Shown piece after piece: positions 10,623-21,621 of a stretch of DNA of 64,000 bases (its first letter is position 1; every line of letters starts with the position of its first letter). This DNA is from Sphagnum compactum (taxonomy: Eukaryota > Bryophyta > Sphagnopsida > Sphagnales). The position numbers and the translations under genes are program-made. The DNA lies in assembly GCA_965153455.1 (NCBI GenBank), contig OZ234498.1, forward strand, positions 4,092,001 to 4,156,000. Reading direction: 5' to 3'. The notes under the pieces were generated by a model that saw only the letters and a program-made list of their open reading frames with translations, did not search any database and was not told where the DNA came from.

Positions 10623-12338
10623 AAGTTATGGGAGTTGGATCATTTTGTTGTATTTTTGGTTTCCTTGCTTCCACAGATAGGGAGAAAATTCGATCCCATT
10701 TTTGCATCCGTTTTCTCTCTTTTCCTCCCTAAAAAAAATTCTTGCAAGAGGTGAGTCGCTCTTGTGGGAGTAAACCACAAAGGCTAAAGTTGTCATGTGG
10801 CCTGTTTAGGGTTAGGATTTCTGCTATGGTCTCTATCTCTCTTCTTCTACCTGATCATGTCCATACCCTTGTGATGATGATAGATGCCTTAGGGTATGTA
10901 CTATATGCTCTGCCAGATACACCATCTATCTCTTTTTGACACTATTTTGATTTTTCCTGAAAGTTAATGAAATCTACAATTGAACTTTGTGCAATCAATT
11001 ATCATATCAGTGTTCTCCAATCTCATTGCCGGTATTCAGCTGCAGACGACATGGATGGACACTGGATTGTGCCCCATTTGTATAAATAATCATGTGCCAA
11101 ATCCTGCAAATTGCATTGCTTCAGATCGCTCGGAAGAGTCATAGGCAATCCGTTTGGGAAGGTAATTAACTGCAGGGGAGATCCTGGTCATGTTGTTGAT
11201 TTTAGCTGTACAAGTACAAAGAGATCAAATCATTCCTGGATCTCAAACTTTTGTGCAATCATAGTTGAGCTCATGACTGTTGTTCTAGCCTCTCCTGGAT
11301 ATGCAGACATTTTCCTTCTTTGAATGGCTATTGTCCTTGTGCTGCAAAATGAATGTCTGATAGATGGAGATGCCATTGTATTTTCTCAAAAAGAATTGGA
11401 GTGCCTTGAGTCCTGAGATCAGTGCACAGCCATTATAGATGTTCACACTCAACTTGAGTGGTATTGGATCAGCAGTTTGAATTTTCTTTGCATTATGAAT
11501 TTTCTTTGCACATGCGTGTCAGTCCTGAATTGTCATTAAGTGGAGAAGGAGATTTTGCGGACTATGGTGTTGTGGCCAATGTGATGATTCCACAGACAAT
11601 GCATTAGTTTTGAAGAGGCAAAAGAGAGGAGCCAAACTGTGGATGGTATCGATGTGGGTAAGTTTTCAGAGTAATTGCAAGATCAGAAATTTCAGAGATA
11701 GGTATGCTTTTTACAGATCTGGTGACTGAAAAGCATTGCACATGTGAAACCAAACCCATGTGATTTGGGGAATGTACTTATGATGGAATTAGCCAGTTTT
11801 GCTATCAGGGTATTGATGAGTCGCCCATCTTCTTGTTTTTGGTTCCAGATGTAGCTCTCATTGCATGTCTCCTGCTTTGAGAAGTGCTAGTTTGATGCAG
11901 TTATGTTCCTCAATTGTGTGTTCAGGACAATAAACAATCTTTTTGAGCTCCTGAAAATGTCTCCAATGGGTAGAAATCTGTAATTGCTCACCTCTTCTTC
12001 TTCCAGTTCATACAATTTTCTTTTTTTGCAATTTCAAAGAGAGTCATGTACTAGTTCAGAAGATGTTAATTACATTGTTCATGAAAACAGAGCTTCTGGC
12101 AAAGACTTGATCAAATGAGGGTTTCATTTGTTTACTAGTAATTGGCTTGAAATCAGTGGTAATTTGCAAGCCAAATCATGGTTTCTGTTTACGAATTTGG
12201 GTTGGTCTTGTGGTAGGATGATTGTTTGAGTTCATGGCACAGTTTGAGTTGAGGAAAAGAATGGTTTTTTTAAAACTTTTTATTGAAGTAGCAGTTCACA
12301 TCAAATTACTCATGGATGTCAGCCAGTATCTAAGCTCT
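10623..12338. other. Gene-free stretch between convergent DUF1764 and GDSL-FAS1 genes
   Basis: The two flanking genes point toward each other, so this holds both 3' untranslated regions and spacer. I see no exon-like frames with family motifs and no tandem repeats. Composition is mildly AT-rich. No clear polyadenylation site can be assigned, since AATAAA-like words are common here. Confidence 0.5.
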
Positions 12339-15300
12339 CTAGAACATGAGGCCAGGAGGAAAAAGAACATTGTCAATACCATGTACAGCAATTTCTCCTG
12401 GCACAACATAAAGATTTGGTTGTACAATGTGTGCAGTAGCATCACCCTGGCCGACAGAAATTACATTTCCTTGAATTGTAACTGGCAGTTGCAGGCCTGA
12501 TGCGGTGGTCAAACTGGAAGGATGTGATAATAGAAGGGTGTCATAATCGAGAAAGGAGCCAACAACATGGTAGAGTGCCACTTCATTAACCAGGTTGTAG
12601 GAGAAAATGGCATCAATTACTGACACATTTGTCTTATAGTAAGCTCCATTGTTGGGAAGGAAAACAGTGACTGCACCTGCCGGATATTGCCCAAGAAGAG
12701 CTGCCACATCCACCGACTCGACAAGGCCAAGAGTTTCTGAATAGTTGACTGAATGGGGAAGAATCGCATCCACAGCTTGCTGAAATTCTCCAGCTGCCAG
12801 AGACGTATCTGTACACATCATGAAAAATTTTATTGGACATGTTACAAAACTGTGGGAACTGTGCATGATTGTCAAACTCCCTTATATATTCTCCAGCTGC
12901 AACTTAGTTCAAGTACTACCTGCTGAATGTTATTGTTTTGTCATGTACATACCAGGCTGAGGCATAGGTGAAGCAACAGGCTCTTGGATAGCAGCATCAT
13001 TTTGCCACCATTGAAGGAGAGTGGGTGCATCTGCTAGCAGTAGGAATCCGGGTTTTGTAGCATACAAGTTGACAATGTATTCCCAAGCTGCCATGGTTGG
13101 ATGTTGCATATCCCAAAACACCGCCTTTTCTCTGCGCTTGCACACTGTGTAGAGAGGCTTTCCTGTAGCTGGATCTGTGTCTGCGCAAGTTTTGTTACCC
13201 AATCCTTGGCAACAAGGAACTAGTCCATCTGAAAAACCTGCAGTTCATATCCATCATATTGCAGCAGCATGTAATTAGTGATGTCAAAACAAGCCAGCTT
13301 CTTTCTAGCTTCATCTCCCTGCACAGAAGAAGTTCCTTACGGAATGTCCAACAATTCCTGGTTCTATTATCATGTGAACTTGAGCTCCGTTGTATTGTGT
13401 AGAAGCTGTGACACTCAAGATTTCTTCTCAGACAGAATTGCGTGAACCTGTAGACAGAATTTGAGTCCAAACTGTGGGAGGAACACCAATTTTTGACATA
13501 CCAGCAGCTTTGGCTTGTGTGTAAATCTGACCAAGTGCAGCATACTGATCCAAGATGATGAAGCGAGCACCAGGATTTCGGGCATTGATCTTCTCAACAG
13601 CACTCAACAGAAGTCCATTGTGGATTTGCGCAATACTGTCTCCAGAAGTGTCACACATTGTGTAGTTGTATTTCTGTGAGTAACGAGGAGTACAGCCGGG
13701 GCGGAGTAGGTTGGATACCATCACATCTCGGAGACCAATATTGTACAATCTCTGTAAGTTAAAACTAATTCCTGCCACTATTCTGTTTATGTACACCAAG
13801 TACTCCTCCTGCAGCAAACAAACACATTTCAATTGAATCAGAACTAATCCGAATAAGAAGAAACAAAACTTGACTTTAGAAATGATGTGATGATGATTAG
13901 TACATGAAGCTAAGTGCAGCTGGGTGGTTTAATAATCTGCAACAATTGTTTGTTAGTTTGTTTGTCTGCTCACTTGGAAACCAGACTGAGAGTCTTGATT
14001 GTCACTGGACTAGTGCTTGCTTACATATCTGCAAAGTTCTTTTGATAGTAAACATGGTTCTGTATGAATCAGAAACTGAAGAAAAAGGAATTTGGATTCT
14101 ATTGAGAGCAAAGAAGATGGTTACAGTATTTGAGATGTTGCCATTGAAGGTAGTGTAGTCATTGCCATCCACAGCCACAAGAGATATCGAGTTTGCCAGA
14201 GCTACTTTGGAGTAAGGATCTGTGCGGAGGAAGAGCTCAAGATTGTCAACTTGGGTACCCAATGGATTTGGACCCAATGCATAAGTAACACCACTGCCTC
14301 CAGTTGCAAAGTTCACTCCATGTGCTATTGATTGACCTGTTAAGTAAAGATATGGTGGAGGGGTAGGAATCCCTAGCAACTCCGCTGCAAAAAACATAAA
14401 TAAATAAATTGTCAAAAACACATGCTCACAAGTTCATGTAATTTGACTCACAGAATACAGATGATTCTGGAATCGATTAGATCCTTGGAGTTGCATCTAT
14501 TAGACATGGGTGATGATGATCAGCATCAATCTGTACTCCAACTGCTGCAACCACAGTTCATAGGAACTCATGATTGATGATTCTGTTGGGATCAATTAGA
14601 AGATCCTTGCAGTAGTTGCATCTACAATACATGGGTGATGGTGATCAGCTCTTCTGAATGAATTATATATTTGGATTTCCATCCTTGCGTCTTCTGAACA
14701 CTGGATAAGGATAAGGATTCTGAACCCTAAAATTCCATAAGGAAGGAAGGAAGGAAGGAAGGAAGGAAGCAGGCTGGAGATTTAGGGAGGGATTGTAGTC
14801 CTTTTTACCATAGAAATCAGTTTGAATTTTTCCATCACAATAGCGACCATCAGGATAATGAGGCCATGTAATGCCATAAGGATACAGCCACGATGAGCCT
14901 ACATGCGGTCCACTCTTGGGTAGATTTCCTGTGTCTGCATATGAATCTCCAAAGACAAAGAACAGTTTTTGATCTGCGGCTGCATCTGCTGCAATCAACA
15001 ACAAAGCAATATTCCATTGCAGCTGGTGTAAGCAAGAGAAGAAGAACAGTTTTTTGCTGTTGCATGATCCTCATGTGCAGCAGCTGCACAATACACTGTA
15101 CTGTAATGAACAAAAAACAAAGCAATCCAGTGCTGGGGTAGCAATTAGAGAAGGAAAAAACTGTGATGAAAAAATGCATGAGCAGGATGCAGCAAATCAT
15201 GCAGCTTGTTGCAGCCTCAGGCCAGGAATAATACATAGATACATACATCTTGATCTTCTTGTACCCTAATTACTGCATGGAGAAGAAAGTTATTCATTCT

Positions 15301-15477
15301 TAGAATCTCAGCATCAGAGCAAATACCAGAAAGAGTCTGTAACATACCTCCTGATGCAACAAGTAGTGAGGCAGAGATTATAAGGAAACACGTGGGTATC
15401 ATCAAAGAGGAGCTGATCATATTCAGCTGCTTCCTTCTTCTACTGCATGTAAGTACCAGATCAAGCTCACAGGCCAT
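12339..15477 (-). CDS. Secreted GDSL esterase/lipase fused to a C-terminal fasciclin (FAS1) domain
   Basis: Six phase-consistent exons (15348-15477, 14809-14985, 14125-14384, 13448-13808, 12953-13228, 12339-12808) encode 557 residues. A hydrophobic signal segment (about 20-43) precedes a full SGNH hydrolase: VFGDSYADTGN with the nucleophile Ser58, NFATGGSGV (about 127-135), GND with Asn177, and WDMQHP with Asp349 and His352. PCCQG and the cysteines around it are typical of plant GDSL enzymes. After a Pro-rich linker (PVASPMPQP) the last exon encodes a FAS1 domain (about 405-552): TVFLPNNGAYY matches the H1 box, LYHVV the YH box, and AVHGIDNVLFPP the H2 box. The linker exon and FAS1 exon join in phase (G|AT). 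The second Met, 19 residues in (15420), is an alternative start giving a cleaner signal peptide. GDSL enzymes hydrolyse or transfer acyl esters in walls and cuticles; FAS1 domains mediate adhesion, so a wall-anchored esterase is inferred. Confidence 0.93.
14741..14769. repeat. GGAA microsatellite in GDSL-FAS1 intron
   Basis: About seven GGAA units lie within the intron between exons 2 and 3 of the GDSL-FAS1 gene. It does not touch the splice sites. Confidence 0.9.
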
Positions 15478-17140
15478 AGCTGCAAACTTCAAGAGCTAGC
15501 TCGCTTGCCGTGTCTCCAAAAACTTGTACAAAAATTTATGGTTTTGACTACTAGTAGTAGCTAATCTCTAGCTGCACACACAGTACTAGTAAACACAGGA
15601 GCCTGCAGTCTTGTCTAATTATGAACAATAGTTATATGCTATCACTCGACTAGTAAGGTGCTGCAGCAGCTGGAGCCGACATGGGATCAATTCTGCTACC
15701 TCTATCGAGATCATCACAAGGAGAGAGGAACATGGATATATATATATGTATATATGTAGATTCAGCAGCTGTTTGTTGCCTGCAACTGGTGTTGATAAGA
15801 TGCAGTACTTGGATTGAAGCTGCTGCTGCTGCTGCTTGTGGATTGATCACAGGTGTATAGCACCTACTTTCAGCTGTCCTGGCACCAGGGTGCTCAAGCC
15901 CATGAAGCTCACTGGAATTTTCTGACTCATGATCACTGCTGCTGCTGCAGCAACAGTCCATGTCCAATTTCCTTCAAATCTTGTGTACTCAATTGACTCT
16001 CTACAAGTACTGCTCAAGGGATTGAACTACTTAGCATCTTTTATTCAAATCATGGGTTGTAGCTGGCTGCAGATGAATGAATTCTAAGCTTCATTTGCTG
16101 CTGCAGCTTGTAATCTTTGGGTATTTTCCAGAGTTGTTTTTTTTTTTTTTTTTTTTTGTGGTGGTAAAATCTTAAGATCAATCCAGATTTCTGTCAATTG
16201 GGTATGTGATCCACCGACCAAAGTATGTAGTAAAGCATCTCCACCTCATCTAGCTGCTATAAATTGTCAAACCTTCCTGCATGACTTTCTAGAAGCTTAA
16301 GATACTACTATTACTACTACTACTACTACTACTCGTGCTACTAATAGTTCTAAATTGTACAGCTAGCTAGCTAGCTAGCTAATATTAGATCATGATGCTT
16401 CTGCTGCTTCTGCTGGTGGGTGGAAAGTTGGTAAATTCAAGGATGTTTACAGATCTCAAAACACGTACAATTAGTCAACTTTGTTGTAGTAGGCCTGAAA
16501 GAATTTCTTGGGTTTTGGGGTTTCGGGTTTTTTCCCAGTACTTCGAAGAGCCCATACTCTTTCGGTTGCTCCTTCCTTGAGTGTTGTTGGTTTGGTTTGC
16601 GCCTTTGATATCAACACTATCAACACCTGTGGCAAACTTACGACCCTACAAAAAAATTGCACAAGAATCTCTTTATTTACTAACGTTATCTGTAAAGTCA
16701 CCTTGTCTTCACCCTCTCTTTCGCCGCCCGCTATCCCACCCTCTTTCATTGGTATGGTATCGACAAAGTAAGGAAAATTTTATTAAATCTCGGTATGAAA
16801 TTCTGAAACTCAACATTTAATGCATAAGGTTCAAGAATAATTATAATATCTTAGTACCTTGGCCAATTCGACACAAATTATATTATTTTCAAAAATGCTG
16901 AAATTTTCAATAATTACTTCTTCCAAATAAAAAAAATATTGTGAAGGAAAACAATGAATATTTAGGAATATTTCATTTGTTGAAATGAAAATTTCAAAAT
17001 TAATTAATTATTCAACGGACATGTGTTGAAATGGCCCAAGGTACTATAGTAGTTGTACATGTAAGAGGAGTGAAAATATATGTAGCATTAGTGGAGGCGC
17101 TCAGGAAAAAGGAAAGACAGGATGAAACTCAACTTATCAC
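15478..17140. other. Upstream flank of GDSL-FAS1 and AT-rich spacer
   Basis: This includes the presumed promoter of the minus-strand GDSL-FAS1 gene. Seen here: a TATATATATGTATATATGTA tract (about 15738-15758), GCT triplets near 15820-15836, a T run at about 16136-16158, an ACT triplet run at about 16305-16334 and GCTA repeats at about 16359-16381. No gene is supported on either strand. Confidence 0.5.
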
Positions 17141-17154
17141 CAAAATTGGTGGAA

Positions 17155-17290
17155 AAACTAGTTTGGGTCCTAGTTATTTTGTTTTGTAAATTTTTCGTTC
17201 CCAGTTACATGTTTGATGCCCTATTATGCCGAAACTGGCCGTTCTCGCCCCCTTATCGTGTGACTTAACAGATAATTCTACTGTGTGAAC
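17155..17290. repeat. Dispersed repeat family B, copy 1
   Basis: The text beginning ACTAGTTTGGGTCCTAGTTA, continuing TTTGATGCCCTATTAT, GAAACTGGC and CTCTCGCCCC-like words, recurs at 28690-28820 with substitutions, and a more decayed relative lies at about 51955-52075 (TATGCCAAAACTAACCAACC). A second shared block, GGGAACTTCATTTCCTATTT at about 17390, lies right of this copy but left of the 28690 copy, so the parts are permuted. The element class is not identified. Confidence 0.6.
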
Positions 17291-18630
17291 AAATACTTGT
17301 CAGAGTTCATTTTTTGATAACTTCATGAAACACTTTAATTTTATTTTTTTTGAGAACTTCATGAAACACTTAAATTTTTTATTTTTTTTGGGAACTTCAT
17401 TTCCTATTTAAAGTGTTGTTGCTGTGTTTGAATTTTGGAATTTGTCACAAGGGGGGCAGACCCAGTCTGTACTATTTAGGTGGTGGTGTTGTTACTGGGT
17501 GATACGTGTGAGGTTCATCTTTTGAGGACTATCTTTCGAGGACTTCATGCAACATTTCTTATCGTTGAGTGTCACCTGTTTCAAGTTTGAACCAGTGTTG
17601 GTCGGTTTTTTCTTTTGGTAACTTTTTGGGTATTTTTTTTGTGAAATTATTATTTTTTGGTCCCAACACTCAGATGGTAGTGTTCCAGTTTTCTGCGGTG
17701 GTGTAGACATGCCGGGCTGAACACATAAGTTTTTAGAGATCTTAAAATCTTTAGATGTAGCTTTGCTTGTCTTTGGACTTCAAAGAGGAGGTATTGTGAA
17801 CTTCCACTTCGCATACTATCATGAAAAACACTCCAAATGGATAAAGGATAAGATACAGTGTTTGGAAATACTAGTGTTTAGTTTGATGTAATAAGTGTTC
17901 GATTTGACATGGTAAGCATTTTGAGCTTAAGATCTTTAGACATAGGCCAATTGCATCAAGAGTTTTGAAACGATATTATAAACCTCGGCTTGAAGATCAC
18001 TAATTTTTTTTTAATTTTAAATATATTTTTATGTGTTCAGTTATCAACATTTCTTCGGTGGTGATTGTTATTTCTACCTTGACATTATTTATAACCGTCT
18101 CCCAAAAACAACAACTTAAGATGTAAGGGGGGTGGTTTTGGGATTATCCAACTTGAGATCCAACCTGAGAACCACCTAGCATGATAAAAACGTCTATAAA
18201 GTGTGTCAAAAGGGGGACCAAAATCTAGTGGTTGGGCATAAGAACACAAGGTGCAACATGCAACTCTAGGCAATTTTGGTGCATTTTTTACTTGTGTTTT
18301 CATGGGTGAATAGTTATCAATGTAAAACCAAAAAGGTGAAGTAGCCCCTCCCTCTCTCTCCCCCTGTTTGTCAACTTTTTAATTTGACCCATGTTTCAAA
18401 TTTCATCCCTAATTTGTCTTACTTCACCAATAAATAATTATATGATATGACACTACGGATAGGGGGAAGATAACGGGTGGAAACTTGAAACTAAGACTGA
18501 CTTTGCAAATGTCGTGACAAGTTTTCTTTAAATAAAACTTATATATATATAATTCTCACAGTTGTGAACTTATGTTGGTCAAATTCTTTAAAAGAAAAAC
18601 TATTTTTTATGACTTGTTTTATGTAATTAT
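17291..18630. other. AT-rich spacer
   Basis: Apart from the permuted family B block near 17390 and a TATA run at about 18540-18551, I recognise no gene, exon or structured repeat. A purine/pyrimidine-skewed CCCTCTCTCTCCCCC patch lies near 18350. Confidence 0.4.
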
Positions 18631-18675
18631 ACTAGTGTGTGCCCCGTGCATAATGCACAGGTGTGTTATTTCAAC
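18631..18675 (-). mobile_element. Helitron-like 3' end: hairpin followed by CTAG
   Basis: Read on the minus strand, a CCTGTGCA-TTA-TGCACGGG hairpin (8-bp stem with one G-T pair) is followed about 8 nt later by CTAG and then T. This is the arrangement of Helitron 3' ends (hairpin near a CTRR terminus, insertion before T). The same 45-bp text recurs at 26043-26085. No helicase gene is present, so this would be a non-autonomous copy. The 5' limit is uncertain; a TATAGTAAAGG-type end at about 26035 or a diverged one at about 21330 are candidates. Confidence 0.5.
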
Positions 18676-18689
18676 AGTGTTTGGTTCAA

Positions 18690-18872
18690 CCCTGTTGAGC
18701 CCCCCTGGCCCGGTCCTTCGCATTTCCCACTCCGGTTCTTTAACCCGTCGAGCCCCCCCCGGCCCGGTCCTTCGCATTTCCCACTCCGGGTCTTTAACCC
18801 GTCGATCCCCCCCCCGCCGGGTCCTTCGCATTTCTCACTCCAGTTCTTTAACCTTTTAGTTCCGGTTCTTGA
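18690..18872. repeat. C-rich 54-bp tandem repeat, three copies plus part
   Basis: Units contain GGCCCGGTCCTTCGCATTTC, CCACTCCGGTTCTTTAACCC and a run of seven to nine C. The GGCCCGGT-type words start at 18707, 18761 and 18815, a constant 54 bp. It lies just inside the Helitron-like end. All three frames are open for a while because 54 is a multiple of three, but no real protein is indicated. Confidence 0.85.
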
Positions 18873-19019
18873 GAACCCAACAGGAACAAAAGAACCGTCG
18901 GTTCCTTTCATTTCAACAACCTTGCCGAGCTCATGGTTTTCATGGAAGAACTGCCAGTTCTTTGACTTTGTCATTATTTTGAGGCCCATAACTATGTACC
19001 AAGACTACCTTTTTTTAAC

Positions 19020-19270
19020 TACTGTCCGTCCGGCTTCAGGGGAGGCTTCATTCACAGTCGTCGCCATCGCTCCTGCTGCTGCGGCTCTTGTTGCTGTAAA
19101 TAGACAGATTTCATCCATCCGGATGGATGACGGGTCAGATGACGGTTCGAGCAGATTTAGGGGAGGCTACTTGACGGGATGGATGAGATGTTCGTACAGG
19201 ACGGCTTCAGGGGAAGCTACTTGACGAGATGGATGAGATGTCCGTACGGGACGGCTTCAGGGGAAGGAAC
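19020..19270. mobile_element. Element-family end sequences: CGTCC/TTCAGGGG repeats left of the KH fragment
   Basis: GTCCGTCCGGCTTCAGGGGA, GGATGGATGACGGG, and roughly 58-bp units containing GGACGGCTTCAGGGGAAGCT and CTTGACGAGATGGATGAGATG-like text make up this block. The same vocabulary recurs at 21222-21340, 22363-22690, 25510-26028, 27738-27823 and 31168-31243. It forms the left bracket around captured host sequence at 19271-21215. Confidence 0.65.
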
Positions 19271-19427
19271 TTTCTGCCTGCTATGGACAGAACACATTGC
19301 AATGATGCCGCGAGTGGTTAACACCAAGTGGAATAACAGTTCCAACACACACAGTTTCCAATTATAGTAAAGCAAAGCAAGTGCTGAGCATACAAAGAAG
19401 CAGAAAAGAAATGGGTTGAAGTCGGAC

Positions 19428-19990
19428 CTCAGCAATAACATCTCTCACCAGCTGCTCAACATGGCTTATCTGTTCAGCACTACCCATGATTTCCAGTTGC
19501 CGGGTCGACAATCGTGGATCTGAATCAGCATTTCGAACAACTTGAATCCTTGCACCTGACTGCTGTTGAAGATACTTGATGGTCTCGCCACGTTTACCAA
19601 TTATAAGTCCTACCTGCAACCACAACGCGACAAACATGAAGGACTTGCTCCAAACAGAATAGTGCATGCCAAAAGTTACGTCACCACAAAATGTGAAAGA
19701 CAAAGACTGTTGTACCTTGGAATTTGGAACATCAATATTCTTTGATTGAGTGCTTCCATCCCCCTGATGATTATGATACTGAGGTTACTGATAATCTTGC
19801 AATGGTGGATGTTGGAACTGCTGCTGATGATGCTGCTACTGCTGTTGGTGATGGTGATGCAGTTTGTTCGGTGCGGTCATTTTCAGTGCGGTCAATTATC
19901 TCTTGTAATTGTACTGAAGATGACCGCACAGAACAACTGCATCACCATCATATGTGGAGTCCATCTCTAACGTCTGCAAGCGACCCTGCA
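19428..19990 (-). pseudogene. KH-domain gene fragment (FUBP-like), captured and broken
   Basis: KH domains bind single-stranded RNA or DNA. Exon 19428-19613 encodes a complete KH module, from VGLIIGKRGETIKYLQQQSG (with the IGxxG loop as IGKRG) through ARIQVVRNADSDPR to HVEQLVRDVIAE, between a TTGCAG acceptor and a GTCCGA donor. The exon before it ends at 19716 with NIDVPNSK, the usual lead-in to a plant KH domain. Further upstream that frame meets stops at 19785-19787 and 19836-19838, while an acidic Ser/Ala-rich segment (RTENDRTEQTASPSP) is open in another frame, so a frameshift or stops have disabled it. No second KH exon, start or end was found. It is flanked on both sides by the element-family ends, so it is probably a transduplicated fragment. 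Confidence 0.75.
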
Positions 19991-21215
19991 CTATTCTTAA
20001 ATACCAATGTTGGAAGGAAACAAAAGTCATTGCTTGGATAAAACATATGGATCTCTGTTGCAGATTGATATATAGACATGTTGAACTGTATGGTTCATGA
20101 ACTACTGCAATGTCTCTAGCAAGGACATCTTGCTACTTAGAACCTCAAAGAGTCCATTATGCTTCAAGTGATGCTAGACTCTGGCTGCTGCTAGGCTTAA
20201 AAGATAGGTTGGAGTTTTTTTTCTAATATGATCTCCTGCATTTCAGTGCAGCAGGAGGAGCAGCAACAGCTGGTGGCATCTCAAATATTAACTGGCTAGC
20301 AATTTTTCATGCAATATGGTTTTGGAAGTCATTGAAACCTGCAATACACAAAGCCTCTTTTCATGGAACCCTGTACAGGTTGATGGATGTAGGAGAACAG
20401 ATTTGTCTCATCATGCATTGTCTGTTGCAAACCATCTGCCAGTATGAATTGGATCATAATGATTATTCTTTAATTTCTGCTAGAATTTTGTTAGCAGCTC
20501 ACTCATAATATGAGCTGAAACTTTCACGCCTGGTTCTTGTCCCCCAAATGTCCTAGTTTCTTACACAAACCTGATCCTCTGGTGAGATCATTAAAGAACA
20601 TGCCATGCCCTAAACAGTGCACTGAATCTGTGAGTGGACTCTTTTATGAGCTTCTCTGGCTGATAAATTTAAAGAAAATCATAAGTACCTAGAACTGACC
20701 ATAGAATGAACGAACTATCGTATACAATCTCCCGAGAGATTAGCTCCTGTGAACCCTAGCTGATCATCATCAACGTCCAAATTTTCACTGCATGCATGCA
20801 GCATGCACTCTGCCATGGACGGAACATTGCTGTTTCTCTAACCCTGAGTGCACGTACAACATCTCTCGTGTCCTGTAGTTTGGCAATGCTCTTCCCGCAC
20901 TGGCCATTCGCAATCATCTACTTTCCAGATGCTCTCTTCTTCCACATGGTTACTTTCTTCATGCCAAGAGTCTTCTTCTGTCTCTAATCATGGAGAACTC
21001 AAGATGGAACGTGTACAGTCTCGCTCTTCTTCTTCCAATCTTTCAGAGCTTCTCATCTTCTTCCAACCATACAAATCGACGCTGGCTGCTTGCTTGCTTC
21101 CTTGCTGGACGGTGCATAAATTACATATAGGATGGAGGGCCATTCCTGGTTTCTTTCCTTCCCATTCTTGGTGGGCGGAAAGCTGCAGCGTTAGCTTGCA
21201 GGGTGTCAAGTCGCA
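19991..21215. other. Interior of the presumed element: no supported gene
   Basis: This sequence lies between the KH fragment and the right-hand CGTCC-rich end. It may hold introns and decayed exons of the same captured locus, but I find no KH motif or other domain. An acidic minus-strand open segment near 20860-20990 is not recognisable. Confidence 0.35.
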
Positions 21216-21221
21216 TGGACG

Positions 21222-21340
21222 ACCGGACGGATTCAGGGATGGATGACGGACGGATGGACGGAGCGACGACGGAACGGATGACGAACTGAACGGATTTAAG
21301 GGAGGCTTCATTTTTCATCCCGATGTCTTTTACATTATAT
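21222..21340. mobile_element. Element-family end sequences right of the KH fragment
   Basis: GACCGGACGGATTCAGGG, GGATGACGGACGGATGGACG, GGATTTAAGGGAGGCTTCAT and a diverged terminal word (TCTTTTACATTATA in place of CCTTTACTATA) appear in the order seen at the other elements' right ends. Together with 19020-19270 it brackets about 1.9 kb of host-like DNA. Confidence 0.6.
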
Positions 21341-21344
21341 AATA

Positions 21345-21530
21345 ATATGTACACGGTACATATTTCAAACAAAAACCTCTTTCATCACCTACTGATCTAG
21401 TAAATGGCGGTATGTACACGGTACGCGCTTCAACCAAAAGCCTCTTTCACCACCTATTGATCAACTAAGTGGGGGTTTAGGGTACATGGTTGGCATTTCA
21501 ATCAAAATCTCTTTCACGTGGCTGCAAAAG
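21345..21530. repeat. Short tandem repeat, about 65 bp, 2.5 copies
   Basis: TGTACACGGTACATATTTCAAAC and TGTACACGGTACGCGCTTCA start successive units; each continues with a CCTCTTTCAYCACCTAYTGATC-type block. A third, more diverged unit follows at about 21478 (GGGTACATGGTTGGCATTTC, ATCTCTTTCACGTGG). Confidence 0.75.
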
Positions 21531-21621
21531 TGAAACCGATTTAAGTAGGACTCTGTAATTGCCACAATAAGGGGCTGCATGCAGAAAGTCGTAGGTGAAG
21601 AAGCTTGCAGGCGCTTAACCG

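Noticed and set aside
16508-16820. Plus- and minus-strand frames of 79-92 residues
   Set aside because: No motif or splice context; likely chance open frames in mixed-composition spacer.
18572-19224. 95- and 195-residue frames with repeated PGPSHFPLR-type units
   Set aside because: They arise from the 54-bp tandem repeat, whose length is a multiple of three, and not from a real protein.
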